A stretch of DNA of 37,999 nt from Zobellia amurskyensis (GTDB lineage: Bacteria > Bacteroidota > Bacteroidia > Flavobacteriales > Flavobacteriaceae), in NCBI RefSeq assembly GCF_009725985.1, contig NZ_RCNR01000044.1:1-37999 (forward strand), read 5' to 3'. The stretch's first letter is position 1; every line of letters starts with the position of its first letter. The position numbers were made by a program, and so were the translations under genes. The notes below the pieces were generated by a model. That model was given only the letters and a program-made list of their open reading frames with translations. It was not told the DNA's origin and made no database searches. Below are positions 7,805 to 15,221 of the stretch, piece after piece.

Positions 7805-8317
7805 ATGAAAATAACCACAAGCACGCTCAACGATATTCCAGAAATATTTAGGCTGTATAAATTAGCTACGGATTTTCAAAAAGTAAAATTCCCCGATAAC
7901 CAATGGCCTGAATTTGACAAAGAATTCATAACAACAGAAGTTCTTGAAAACCGACAATTTAAGCTGTTAATAGATGATAAAATAGCTTGTGTTTGGGCCA
8001 TAACCTATACTGACCCCCAAATTTGGGAAGAGAAAGATAATGATTCATCCATCTACATTCACCGTATAGCCACCAATCCTGAGTTTAGAGGTAAGAATTT
8101 TGTACAAGCCATTGTAGCTTGGTCTAAAGACTTCGCGGCAAAGGAGAGCAAACAGTACGTTAGAATGGATACCTGTGGCAAGAATGATAAGCTAATTAAT
8201 CATTATAAAAACTGTGGTTTTGATTTCTTGGGCATGAAGAAATTAAAAAATACTTCAGATTTGCCATCTCACTATCATAACGCAGATGTGTGCTTTTTTG
8301 AAATCGATTTAAAGTAA
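7805..8317 (+). CDS. GNAT family N-acetyltransferase
   Basis: This 170-aa cytosolic acetyltransferase starts at the ATG at 7805 (MKITTSTLNDIPEIFRLYKLA). The upstream in-frame GTG at 7754 would add 17 hydrophobic residues that do not belong to the fold. Motif A is IHRIATNPEFRGKNF, with the acetyl-CoA loop in the form EFRGKN instead of Q/RxxGxG/A, near residues 91-105. The C-terminal strand-helix is HYKNCGFDFLGMKKL. The substrate cannot be predicted. It is followed after 49 nt by the alpha/beta hydrolase. Confidence 0.85.
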   Translation: MKITTSTLNDIPEIFRLYKLATDFQKVKFPDNQWPEFDKEFITTEVLENRQFKLLIDDKIACVWAITYTDPQIWEEKDNDSSIYIHRIATNPEFRGKNFVQAIVAWSKDFAAKESKQYVRMDTCGKNDKLINHYKNCGFDFLGMKKLKNTSDLPSHYHNADVCFFEIDLK

Positions 8318-8366
8318 AACAAAAGAGTTATACAAACCAGTATACTTATCCTTCAAACTAAACCAA

Positions 8367-9167
8367 ATGAAACAAAGCGCAAACCATATCCTTATTTTGT
8401 TCACCCTTTTTATTTCTATTTCTGCCTTTGCACAGGATTCCGTTTTTTCGGAATACAAGGTAAAAGAATTTGTATTTCAAGGACATGATGCCAAGGTGGT
8501 TTTTCCGAACAAAGCGAACTCCAATAATTATTGGATTTGGAGAGCTCGCTTTTGGGGTGCTGAGCCACAAGTAGATAAAGCCCTTTTGAAAAAAGGTTTT
8601 CATGTGGTGTATGTAGATGTCGCCAATTTATTCGGGAATGATGAAGCGGTGCAGCTATGGAATGACTTTTATAAATTTTGTGTTTCGGAATACGGACTTA
8701 ATCAGAAAGTGGTATTAGAAGGATTGAGCCGTGGCGGATTGATTATTTATAATTGGGCGTCACAAAATACTGATAAGGTTTTCAGTATTTATGCCGATGC
8801 GCCCGTATGTGATATTAAAAGTTGGCCAGGTGGAATGTTCAGGGGAGAGGGAAATCCCAAAGCGTGGAAACTTTGTTTAGCGGCGTATGGGCTGGACTCC
8901 GTTTCGGTTAAAAGCTTTGAGGGGATACCTATTAATACGAGTCTAAAGGTTGCAAAAGCAGGCATTCCTGTAATCCACGTTTATGGCGATGCGGATGTAG
9001 TTGTTCCTTTTGAAGAAAACACGGCATTACTTAAAGAAAACTTTGAAAAAGCGGGAGGCACCATAAAGCTTATCGGTAAAGAAGGAGTGGGGCACCATCC
9101 TCATAGTTTGGAAGATCCTACGCCCATAGTAGACTTTATTTTGAAAAGTGTAAATTATACGGAATAA
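8367..9167 (+). CDS. Exported alpha/beta hydrolase
   Basis: This 266-aa protein has a Sec signal peptide ending at about residue 22 (ISAFA-Q), so it is periplasmic or secreted. The nucleophile elbow is GLSRGG at 119-124 (Ser121). The acid is probably Asp208 or Asp210 in VYGDADVVVPF, and the base His243 or His244 in GVGHHPHS, giving a complete triad. NYWIWRARFWGAEP near 54-67 marks a subgroup often found beside polysaccharide-degradation genes in Bacteroidota. An esterase role on acylated sugars is plausible but unproven. sigZ begins 13 nt after its stop, which suggests co-transcription. Confidence 0.85.
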   Translation: MKQSANHILILFTLFISISAFAQDSVFSEYKVKEFVFQGHDAKVVFPNKANSNNYWIWRARFWGAEPQVDKALLKKGFHVVYVDVANLFGNDEAVQLWNDFYKFCVSEYGLNQKVVLEGLSRGGLIIYNWASQNTDKVFSIYADAPVCDIKSWPGGMFRGEGNPKAWKLCLAAYGLDSVSVKSFEGIPINTSLKVAKAGIPVIHVYGDADVVVPFEENTALLKENFEKAGGTIKLIGKEGVGHHPHSLEDPTPIVDFILKSVNYTE

Positions 9168-9180
9168 CGGGGGTTACTAC

Positions 9181-9741
9181 TTGCGTCCGGTTAAAAACAA
9201 AATCTTGAAAACTGAAATCAATATCATTTGGGAAGACCTCCATGAAGAACTTTTTAAGTTTATTTCAGGGAAAATTAAAGATGAGCATCTAGCTAAAGAT
9301 ATTCATCAAGAAGTTTTTATCAAGATTCAAACAAACATACATCAGCTTAAACACACTTCTAAAATAACCTCCTGGGTATATCAAATTACTAGAAATACCA
9401 TTATTGATTATTTCCGAAAAACGAAAATTAAAAACATAGCCATAGGTGATTTAGATATTCCTGAAACAGAAAGCAACAATTTTGAATATGCGAACTTAAC
9501 CAACTGCATCAATTCAAAAATAGATAGTCTTTCCGCGGAACATAAGGAAGCAATTGTTTTGACTTCTTTTAAAAACTATTCTCAAAAGGAACTTGCTCAA
9601 CATCTAAAAATCTCTTATTCGGGAACAAAGTCCAGAGTTCAAAAAGCCCGGGAAATTTTGAAAGATAATATTTTGGACTGCCCCAATGTTGACTCCGATA
9701 GTTCTGGAAAAATAATCGATTTTGAAAATAACGAAGGTTAG
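9181..9741 (+). CDS. sigZ: ECF RNA polymerase sigma factor, SigZ type
   Basis: This 186-aa protein has sigma-2 (ELFKFISGKIKDEHLAKDIHQEVFIKI...ITSWVYQITRNTIIDYFRK, residues 21-82) and sigma-4 (LSAEHKEAIVLTSFKNYSQKELAQHLKIS...TKSRVQKAREILK). The tail has Cys, acidic residues and GKIIDFE, which matches the C-terminal extension typical of SigZ. No ATG precedes the conserved part; TTG at 9181 is used here and TTG at 9205 is an alternative. No anti-sigma gene is adjacent on either side, unlike FecI/FecR-type ECF pairs. It would redirect RNA polymerase to a small regulon whose signal is unknown. Confidence 0.87.
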   Translation: MRPVKNKILKTEINIIWEDLHEELFKFISGKIKDEHLAKDIHQEVFIKIQTNIHQLKHTSKITSWVYQITRNTIIDYFRKTKIKNIAIGDLDIPETESNNFEYANLTNCINSKIDSLSAEHKEAIVLTSFKNYSQKELAQHLKISYSGTKSRVQKAREILKDNILDCPNVDSDSSGKIIDFENNEG

Positions 9742-9797
9742 CTACGTCTTTTTCTATTTCATTACGTCTATAAGTTGTAACCCAATAAATAGATGCA

Positions 9798-10682
9798 ATG
9801 GAGATTTCAAAAAAGAAAATAACCGTACAGATTCTTAATGCCTTTGCCGAAAATGGAAAAGGAGGAAACCCAGCAGGAGTAGTGCTAAAAGCCGATGCGC
9901 TTACTGCAGAGAATAAACTAGAAATAGCCAAAAAAGTAGGCCTGTCAGAAACCGCATTCGTTTCAAAATCTAAAACAGAAGATTTTAAGTTGGACTTCTT
10001 TACGCCTAACAAGCAAATAGCTCATTGTGGGCACGCCACCGTAGCTACGTTTTCATACTTAAAACAGATAGGTGCTTTGAAGAACAGCAGTTCTTCCAAA
10101 GAAACCATTGATGGAAAACGAAAAATTGAGCTGATTGGAGACCTAGCTTTTATGGAATAATTGGCTCCAAAATATACAGACGTTAGTCACAGAGAAGCTG
10201 TTATTTTAAAATCCCTAGGATTAAATAAGGCTGACCTTTTGCCGAATGCGCCAATACAATTAGTGGACACGGGAAACTCGTTTATACTAATTCCGGTAAG
10301 GAGCAAAGAGATACTAAAAAGCATAGTTCCAGATTTAAATCTTATAGCCGAAGTCAGCAGAGAATTTGATTTGATTGGGTATTACGTGTTTTCAACTGAC
10401 ACAGAAAGTACAGCATATGATGCTACTTCAAGAATGTTCGCTCCCAGTTATGGAATTGAAGAAGAAGCGGGTACAGGAATGGCTGCCGGGCCGCTTGCCG
10501 GTTATCTGTTTGACGTTTTGAAAATGGAGCAGCGCAGTTTTGAAATCCAACAAGGAAAATATATGAAAGTGCCTTCGCCCAGCTTAATTGTCGTAAATCT
10601 ACAGATTGAAAAAGACAAGATAATGGGTTTGATGGCTGGAGGAGTAGGGTTGCTTCAACGTGAAATAGAGATTGATATTTAA
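9798..10682 (+). pseudogene. PhzF-family isomerase, interrupted by an in-frame TAA
   Basis: The two halves together give a full-length PhzF-like protein of about 294 codons. The first half (9798-10160) has GNPAG near 23-27, the LSETAFV motif with the catalytic Glu at residue 51, and HCGHATVAT. The second half (10161-10682) has FAPSYGIEEEAGTGMAAGPLAGY and the C-terminal GGVGLLQREI. They are in the same frame with no gap, separated only by TAA at 10158-10160. The junction reads FME-stop-LAPKY where a Gln would be natural, so one C-to-T change (CAA to TAA) explains it. Family members are diaminopimelate-epimerase-fold isomerases. It is probably inactive unless read through, or a sequencing error. 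Confidence 0.9.
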
Positions 10683-10687
10683 TAACT

Positions 10688-10720
10688 AAACCACCTTACA
10701 TTTCTAGTGTAGGGTGGTTT
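10688..10720. terminator. Hairpin terminator after the PhzF-family gene
   Basis: AAACCACCTTACA at 10688-10700 pairs with TGTAGGGTGGTTT at 10708-10720, a 13-bp stem with one G-U pair and a 7-nt loop. The 3' arm ends in TTT. It lies between convergent transcripts and could serve both. Confidence 0.7.
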
Positions 10721-10739
10721 AATTGTAAATACTCTAAAG

Positions 10740-10783
10740 TTTTACGCGATAGTCGAGATTAAATGCTCCGAGGTAGTTTACTT
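10740..10783. repeat. 44-nt direct repeat, left copy
   Basis: It matches 12655-12698 at 40 of 44 positions; the shared core includes TCGAGATTAAATGC and GAGGTAGTTTACTT. Read on the minus strand it encodes VNYLGAFNLDYRVKL followed by a stop at 10734-10736. This resembles the C-terminal strand of an outer-membrane beta-barrel. The stop codon of the lipoprotein gene (10778-10780) lies inside this copy. Confidence 0.85.
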
Positions 10784-11776
10784 CGTTGTTATTTCGCCCA
10801 TTTGGATGACTTCAAAATTGTTTAGGGTAACATTTCTTAATGCTCTAAGGTCGTCATTATCCCAGTTGTCATCTGGTGCACCGGATATAAACATGTTTGA
10901 CCCAACATCTGCCAGTATCAACCCGTATTTTTTCAATGCTTGAAGAATTATTTTATTTGTTTCAGAAAAATCACTGGTATCAAATGTCGATTTAAGTCTT
11001 AAAACAGCTCCAAAAGGTAATAATTGATCATTTGTATTGCCAGAAACTAAATGACGTGCCGGATGTATATACCCCTCATAGATTTTAGATCTAGGAATGG
11101 TAAACCTAATGGGATGGTCTATTTCTCCTTTTTCAATTTCACTATACCTAACCAATAAAGGGAAAATTGGTAAACCCGCCGCATCTGCTGATGTCCATCC
11201 ATCTGGCCTAAAGGTATTTTCATTTAAATCAAATACAGCTGCACTTGAAACTTCAAAACCAGTACCAACTTGTTTTGAATTGAATAATTCATACAACATA
11301 CCGTTTTCTACATCTACAGAAATAACATGACTATCTCCTTTTCCATTACCTTCAATTGGTGCATCTAGGGGAATAGGAAAAGGCCCCTTATCACTTTCTG
11401 AAGGATAACCGTTTTCATTAAAAGTAATAGGCACATTTGGTTGGCTACCATCAACTACGGTATAAGGTATACCAATGGGAGCATCATTGTATAGACCACT
11501 ACCAAAATCAGCAAAAAGCCCAGAATTTAAACCTATATTTTCTAGTATGATATCTGAATGAGAATCTACAGGGCTATTGGTAACCTCTTTATTTAATGGA
11601 TGATTTGCTGGAAAAATCTGAATATTTTCCGCACTAGACCGTTCAACTGATTCACTAGATAGTTCATTTGATTCACTCTCATCAAGTAGAATAGTATCTG
11701 ACTCCGAAGAACAAGAAGTAGAAAGTATTACTATTGGTACAATAAAAAGACGTTTTAGGTTAAGTAAATTTATCAT
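10778..11776 (-). CDS. Conserved secreted lipoprotein of unknown function
   Basis: This 332-aa lipoprotein has a signal ending at Cys22 (STSC), then a Ser/Glu-rich linker to about residue 50. The mature part starts IFPANHPLNKEV. Highly patterned blocks follow: PIGIPYTVVDGSQPNVPITF, DAPIEGNGKGDSHVISVD, RPDGWTSADAAGLPIFPLLV, HPIRFTIPRSK, and YGLILADVGSNMFISGAPDD with DNDDLRALRNV. I recall a widespread bacterial family with these blocks but know no defined function, and catalytic residues are not evident. The gene shares a 311-nt divergent intergenic region with the Crp gene. Together the two occupy the segment between the direct repeats. Its 3' end runs into the left repeat. Confidence 0.82.
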   Translation of the reverse strand: MINLLNLKRLFIVPIVILSTSCSSESDTILLDESESNELSSESVERSSAENIQIFPANHPLNKEVTNSPVDSHSDIILENIGLNSGLFADFGSGLYNDAPIGIPYTVVDGSQPNVPITFNENGYPSESDKGPFPIPLDAPIEGNGKGDSHVISVDVENGMLYELFNSKQVGTGFEVSSAAVFDLNENTFRPDGWTSADAAGLPIFPLLVRYSEIEKGEIDHPIRFTIPRSKIYEGYIHPARHLVSGNTNDQLLPFGAVLRLKSTFDTSDFSETNKIILQALKKYGLILADVGSNMFISGAPDDNWDNDDLRALRNVTLNNFEVIQMGEITTK

Positions 11777-12087
11777 GATTATGGGTTTTATGTACTACAA
11801 TGAATATGTGGTAATTATTAATAAGGCAACGAGAAATACAAATGTAATTTTGCCAACTAAAAGTCTTTCTCCTTGAATATAACTGGTGATGACGTTAGTT
11901 GAAAACAGTTTTCCTTAATCATTATTGTTATATGATTCAAAAAAATAGAGTAAGCAAAACGTATTTATCCAGTATTAATAGAACTTCTAGAGACCTCATA
12001 TTTTTTGGTGATCTTATTTAGAGAAATCTATTTATAAAAGTTCGTAAATTTTCAGTTCAAAAAAAGCATAGCACAAAAAATCATTAA
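11777..12087. other. 311-nt divergent intergenic region, lipoprotein/Crp
   Basis: It is AT-rich with no open frame of note. It holds a minus-strand -7 box for the lipoprotein gene at 11839-11846. On the plus side TAAATTTT lies near 12043, close to the Crp start, as a weak -7 candidate. No clear Crp-type palindrome was found. Confidence 0.5.
11839..11846 (-). promoter_or_regulatory. -7 promoter box of the lipoprotein gene
   Basis: The minus strand reads TACATTTG, an exact TAnnTTTG match, 62 nt upstream of the ATG at 11776. A clear -33 TTG is not seen at the usual spacing. Confidence 0.45.
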
Positions 12088-12651
12088 ATGGGTAATCAGC
12101 TTAGAAAACATATAGAGGAAGTAGTTGCTTTAAGTGATGATGAATATACCTTTGTCCTGTCTCATTTCTCAAAAGAAGCTTTTGGCAAGAATGATTTTCT
12201 GATTCAAAAAAGAGAATCTGTAAACCATTGCTACTATGTAATCTCCGGACTTTTAAAATTGGTTTATGATGATGCAGATGGAAAGAAACATATAACTTCC
12301 TTTGCTATGGAAAATTGGTGGGAAAGTGATTTTGCTGCTTTTTTCACCCAAACAGAGGCTCAGATGTCATTGCAATGTATTGAGGAAACTCATGTGCTTA
12401 GCATTAGTTTAAATAATTATAACAAACTGGCCGCAAACTTTCCTAAAATGGAATATTTCTTTTTGAAGAAATCCAACGCGGGTCATATAGCTTCCCAGAG
12501 AAGAATTTTATCCTTTTTAACTTCAAGTGCTAAAGAAAGGTATGAACAACTGTTGGAACAATATCCAGTACTATTTCAACGAGTTCCTAAAATGCTTTTG
12601 GCTTCCTACTTGGGTGTATCCCGAGAAACACTCAGTAGGTTATCCCATTAA
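12088..12651 (+). CDS. Crp/Fnr family transcriptional regulator
   Basis: This 187-aa DNA-binding regulator has an N-terminal cyclic-nucleotide-binding-type beta-barrel (about 20-120; INHCYYV-like strand, GLLKLVYDDADGKKH). A dimer helix follows, then a C-terminal helix-turn-helix ending in LLASYLGVSRETLSRL. It is the short Bacteroidota form. The key residues of the cAMP pocket (RxS after the Glu) are not evident, so the ligand is unknown. The HTH runs almost to the stop, so the C-terminus is at the short end for the family. The right direct repeat starts only 4 nt after the stop codon. It may control the divergent lipoprotein gene. Confidence 0.87.
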   Translation: MGNQLRKHIEEVVALSDDEYTFVLSHFSKEAFGKNDFLIQKRESVNHCYYVISGLLKLVYDDADGKKHITSFAMENWWESDFAAFFTQTEAQMSLQCIEETHVLSISLNNYNKLAANFPKMEYFFLKKSNAGHIASQRRILSFLTSSAKERYEQLLEQYPVLFQRVPKMLLASYLGVSRETLSRLSH

Positions 12652-12654
12652 ATA

Positions 12655-12698
12655 TTTTAAGCGATAATCGAGATTAAATGCCCGGAGGTAGTTTACTT
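12655..12698. repeat. 44-nt direct repeat, right copy
   Basis: This is the second copy of the element at 10740-10783, with four mismatches. Its minus-strand reading is VNYLRAFNLDYRLK, so three of the four differences fall in the coding reading (one Gly/Arg, one Val/Leu, one silent Asp) and the reading stays open through the repeat. Confidence 0.85.
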
Positions 12699-12851
12699 TT
12701 TTCATAATTGTGATGTTTGTCACGCAATAGTGAATACCAAAGTTCAAATCTTTGTAAGACACCTAATAATTGAATAGTTGACTTATAAAAAAGGAATTTT
12801 AGTAATCGCGTTAGTGACCGCACGTCGGTATTCGCACAACATCAAAATCAA

Positions 12852-13241
12852 ATGAACAAAAGAATAGTTAACCCATGGAAATGGCAAAACGAAAGGAGTT
12901 ATGTACAAGCTGTTGAAGTGACCAATACAGAAGGAACCCTTTATATATCTGGCCAGACCGCGATTGATGCAGATGGAAAATCTAGCACGGAGGATATGAA
13001 GCCGCAGTTGATAAAGGCTATTGAAAATCTTGAAAAGGTTATAGAAGAAGCCGATTATGAATGTAGAAATATAGTGAGGTTAGACGTCTACACGACATCT
13101 ACCGAAGAATTTTTTAGCTGCTTTGATGTGTTTCAAAATTGGACAAAGGAGAATAACGTGCAACAAGCCAGTACGGTTTTAGAAGTGAAAGGCTTATTTG
13201 AAACTTTAAAAATTGAGTTAGAAGCGATTGTAGTTAAGTAG
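12852..13241 (+). CDS. RidA/YjgF-family protein lacking the catalytic Arg
   Basis: This 129-aa protein is of the YjgF/YER057c/UK114 trimeric fold (TLYISGQTAIDADGK, IENLEKVIEEADYECRNIVRLDVYTT, LKIELEAIVV). In true RidA enamine/imine deaminases an Arg precedes the penultimate strand (TRSCVQV in E. coli). Here the aligned stretch is QASTVLEV, with no Arg. It is therefore probably one of the Rid subfamilies without classical deaminase activity; the role is unknown. It is monocistronic, with a hairpin terminator 34 nt after its stop. Confidence 0.88.
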   Translation: MNKRIVNPWKWQNERSYVQAVEVTNTEGTLYISGQTAIDADGKSSTEDMKPQLIKAIENLEKVIEEADYECRNIVRLDVYTTSTEEFFSCFDVFQNWTKENNVQQASTVLEVKGLFETLKIELEAIVVK

Positions 13242-13275
13242 GGCTGTAATAGCTTCATGAGGAAGATATAAAATA

Positions 13276-13308
13276 AAAAAGCTTACCGGCAAAACCGATA
13301 AGCTTTTT
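13276..13308. terminator. Bidirectional terminator between convergent genes
   Basis: AAAAAGCTTA (13276-13285) plus CGG pairs with CCG and TAAGCTTTTT (13299-13308). There is one internal C-A mismatch and a CAAAA loop. T-runs on both strands fit termination of the RidA gene from the left and the DJ-1 operon from the right. Confidence 0.85.
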
Positions 13309-13329
13309 GAAAAACTGGGGGAACTACAA

Positions 13330-14007
13330 TTAGTTTAAACTAGCCAAAAGCTTTTCGGCTACCAGTTCAGATGAGGCAGGGTTTTGACCTGTAATCAGAT
13401 TGCCGTCCTGCAAAGCATAGGCAGCCCAATCTTCACCTTTAGAGTAGATACCTCCATTTTCTTTCAATGCATTCTCAACTAAGAAAGGAACAACGTCCGT
13501 AAGTTGAACTGCATCTTCTTCTGTATTTGTGAATCCGGTTACTTTTTTACCTTTCACCAAGAATTCTCCGTCTTTTCCTTTTACGCTTTTTAAAGCAGCA
13601 GGAGCGTGACATACAAAAGCAATAGGTTTTTTCTGCTCGTTGAATTTTTCGATCAGCGCTATAGAGTTGGCGTCATTTGCCAAATCCCACAACGGACCGT
13701 GTCCTCCAGGGTAGAAAACCGCATCAAAATCATCGGCGTTCATATCTGCCAATACTTTGGTGTTTTTGATTTTTTCCTGAGCAACGTCGTCTTTTTCAAA
13801 ACGTTCCGTATCTGCAGTACTTGCATCTGGAGTGTTACTACTCGGGTCAATTGGAGCAGCTCCACCTTTTGGTGTCGCTAAAGTAATATCAGCACCTTTG
13901 TCCAACAATGTATAATATGGATTTGCAAATTCTTCTACCCAAAATCCAGTTTTTTTACCTGTATCTCCCAATTTATCATGAGAGGTTAAAACGAATAATA
14001 TTTTCAT
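13330..14007 (-). CDS. DJ-1/PfpI family protein, Hsp31/glyoxalase III type
   Basis: This 225-aa cytosolic protein has the nucleophile elbow AFVCHAPAAL, giving Cys133-His134. The conserved acid is in FWVEEFANP (Glu25 or Glu26) and the PGGHGPLWDL loop lies at 100-109. The insert pattern (PKGGAAPIDPSS, NTEEDAV, GENW-like GEDWAAYAL) matches the class I type 1 glutamine-amidotransferase-like group with HchA/Hsp31. Members convert methylglyoxal to lactate without glutathione or act as deglycase/chaperone; which applies is unproven. It is the last gene of the TetR-controlled operon, 26 nt after yqhD. Confidence 0.9.
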   Translation of the reverse strand: MKILFVLTSHDKLGDTGKKTGFWVEEFANPYYTLLDKGADITLATPKGGAAPIDPSSNTPDASTADTERFEKDDVAQEKIKNTKVLADMNADDFDAVFYPGGHGPLWDLANDANSIALIEKFNEQKKPIAFVCHAPAALKSVKGKDGEFLVKGKKVTGFTNTEEDAVQLTDVVPFLVENALKENGGIYSKGEDWAAYALQDGNLITGQNPASSELVAEKLLASLN

Positions 14008-14033
14008 CTTTTAAGTTTTTAAAGTTCTTATTA

Positions 14034-15194
14034 TTAATACGCCATTTTCACAATCTTCTCAGCATCCTGAGGCGTTAAAGCTTGGCGCTCGCCAAGACCT
14101 TTCCAGCCACGATCGGTAAAACGTTGTGCAATTTTTTCAGCCGTACCTTCGTAATCCGAAGTGTAATCAGAAAGTTTGGTGTCAATACCCAATTCTTTAA
14201 AGAAAGCTTCCGTTCTTTCAATAGCAGCGTATGCCTTATCATCAACATTACCTTCGGTTATGTTCCAAACACGCTCGCCATATTGAGCCAATTTTTCTTT
14301 CTTCGCTTCAAAATTGTATTTGTAATGACTTGGAGCAACTACCGCTAGAGTTCTAGCATGATCAATTCCGTACATTGCCGTTAGCTCATGGCCCATCATA
14401 TGTACTGCCCAGTCTCCAGGAACACCTTGTTGAATAAGTCCGTTTAGTGCCATGGTGCAACTCCACATAAAGTTGGCTGCAGCCTCATAATCACTAGGGT
14501 CTTTAATTACTCTTGGAGCAATCTCAATAAGGGTCTGTAAGATACCTTCGGCAAAACGGTCCTGTAAAAATCCGCCTGCAGGATACGTCATGTACTGTTC
14601 AAGAACATGGGTAAAAGCATCAGTAATACCGTTTACCAATTGTCTTTCTGGAATAGAGGTAATTACCTGTGGATCCAAAACCGAAAACTGTGGGAATAGG
14701 GCAGGACCTCCAAAAGCCAATTTTTCTTGCGTTTCTTTTCTAGAGATAACCGTTCCCGAGTTCATTTCTGAACCTGTTGCCGGTAACGTTAGAACTGTTC
14801 CAAAAGGCATTCCTTTTTTAATAGGTTCTCTCTTTTTTACAAAATCCCACGGCTCATCACCTTCATATACCGCTGCAGCCGATAAAAATTTAGTTCCGTC
14901 AATGACTGAACCACCACCAACAGCTAGTAGATAGGTAATCTTTTCTTCTTTAATAATCTTTAGGGCATCCATTAAAACCGCGTATTCCGGGTTGGCAGGT
15001 ATGCCACCAAACTCAACTAAATCAGCATTTTTCAAAGCCGCTTTTACTTGGTCGTATACACCGTTCTTTTTGATACTTCCGCCACCATATAGCATTAATA
15101 TTTTGGCGTCAGAAGGGATTTCTTCTATTATTTTCTTGATGGTATCTTTCCCAAATATAATTTTGGTAGGATTCTTAAATTCAAAATTTGTCAT
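14034..15194 (-). CDS. yqhD: Iron-containing alcohol dehydrogenase, YqhD type
   Basis: This 386-aa cytosolic protein reduces aldehydes with NADPH in its characterised relatives. It aligns over its full length with E. coli YqhD: FKNPTKIIFGKDTI, LMLYGGGSIKKNGVYDQV, LLAVGGGSVIDGTKF, TLPATGSEMNSG and RVWNITEGN. The metal ligands are Asp and His in GITDAFTHVLEQY and two His in MGHELTAMYGIDHARTLA. YqhD protects E. coli from toxic short aldehydes such as those from lipid peroxidation, which fits the neighbouring DJ-1, enone reductase and nitroreductase genes. Gaps of 26-27 nt on both sides support one operon. The symbol rests on recalled alignment. Confidence 0.92.
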   Translation of the reverse strand: MTNFEFKNPTKIIFGKDTIKKIIEEIPSDAKILMLYGGGSIKKNGVYDQVKAALKNADLVEFGGIPANPEYAVLMDALKIIKEEKITYLLAVGGGSVIDGTKFLSAAAVYEGDEPWDFVKKREPIKKGMPFGTVLTLPATGSEMNSGTVISRKETQEKLAFGGPALFPQFSVLDPQVITSIPERQLVNGITDAFTHVLEQYMTYPAGGFLQDRFAEGILQTLIEIAPRVIKDPSDYEAAANFMWSCTMALNGLIQQGVPGDWAVHMMGHELTAMYGIDHARTLAVVAPSHYKYNFEAKKEKLAQYGERVWNITEGNVDDKAYAAIERTEAFFKELGIDTKLSDYTSDYEGTAEKIAQRFTDRGWKGLGERQALTPQDAEKIVKMAY

Positions 15195-15221
15195 AGTTTC
15201 TTTTCTTTTTTGTTTCGGTCA

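Noticed and set aside
10161-10682. A separate gene starting at TTG 10161
   Set aside because: It begins directly after the TAA in the same frame and contains only the second half of the PhzF fold; it is the tail of a broken gene.
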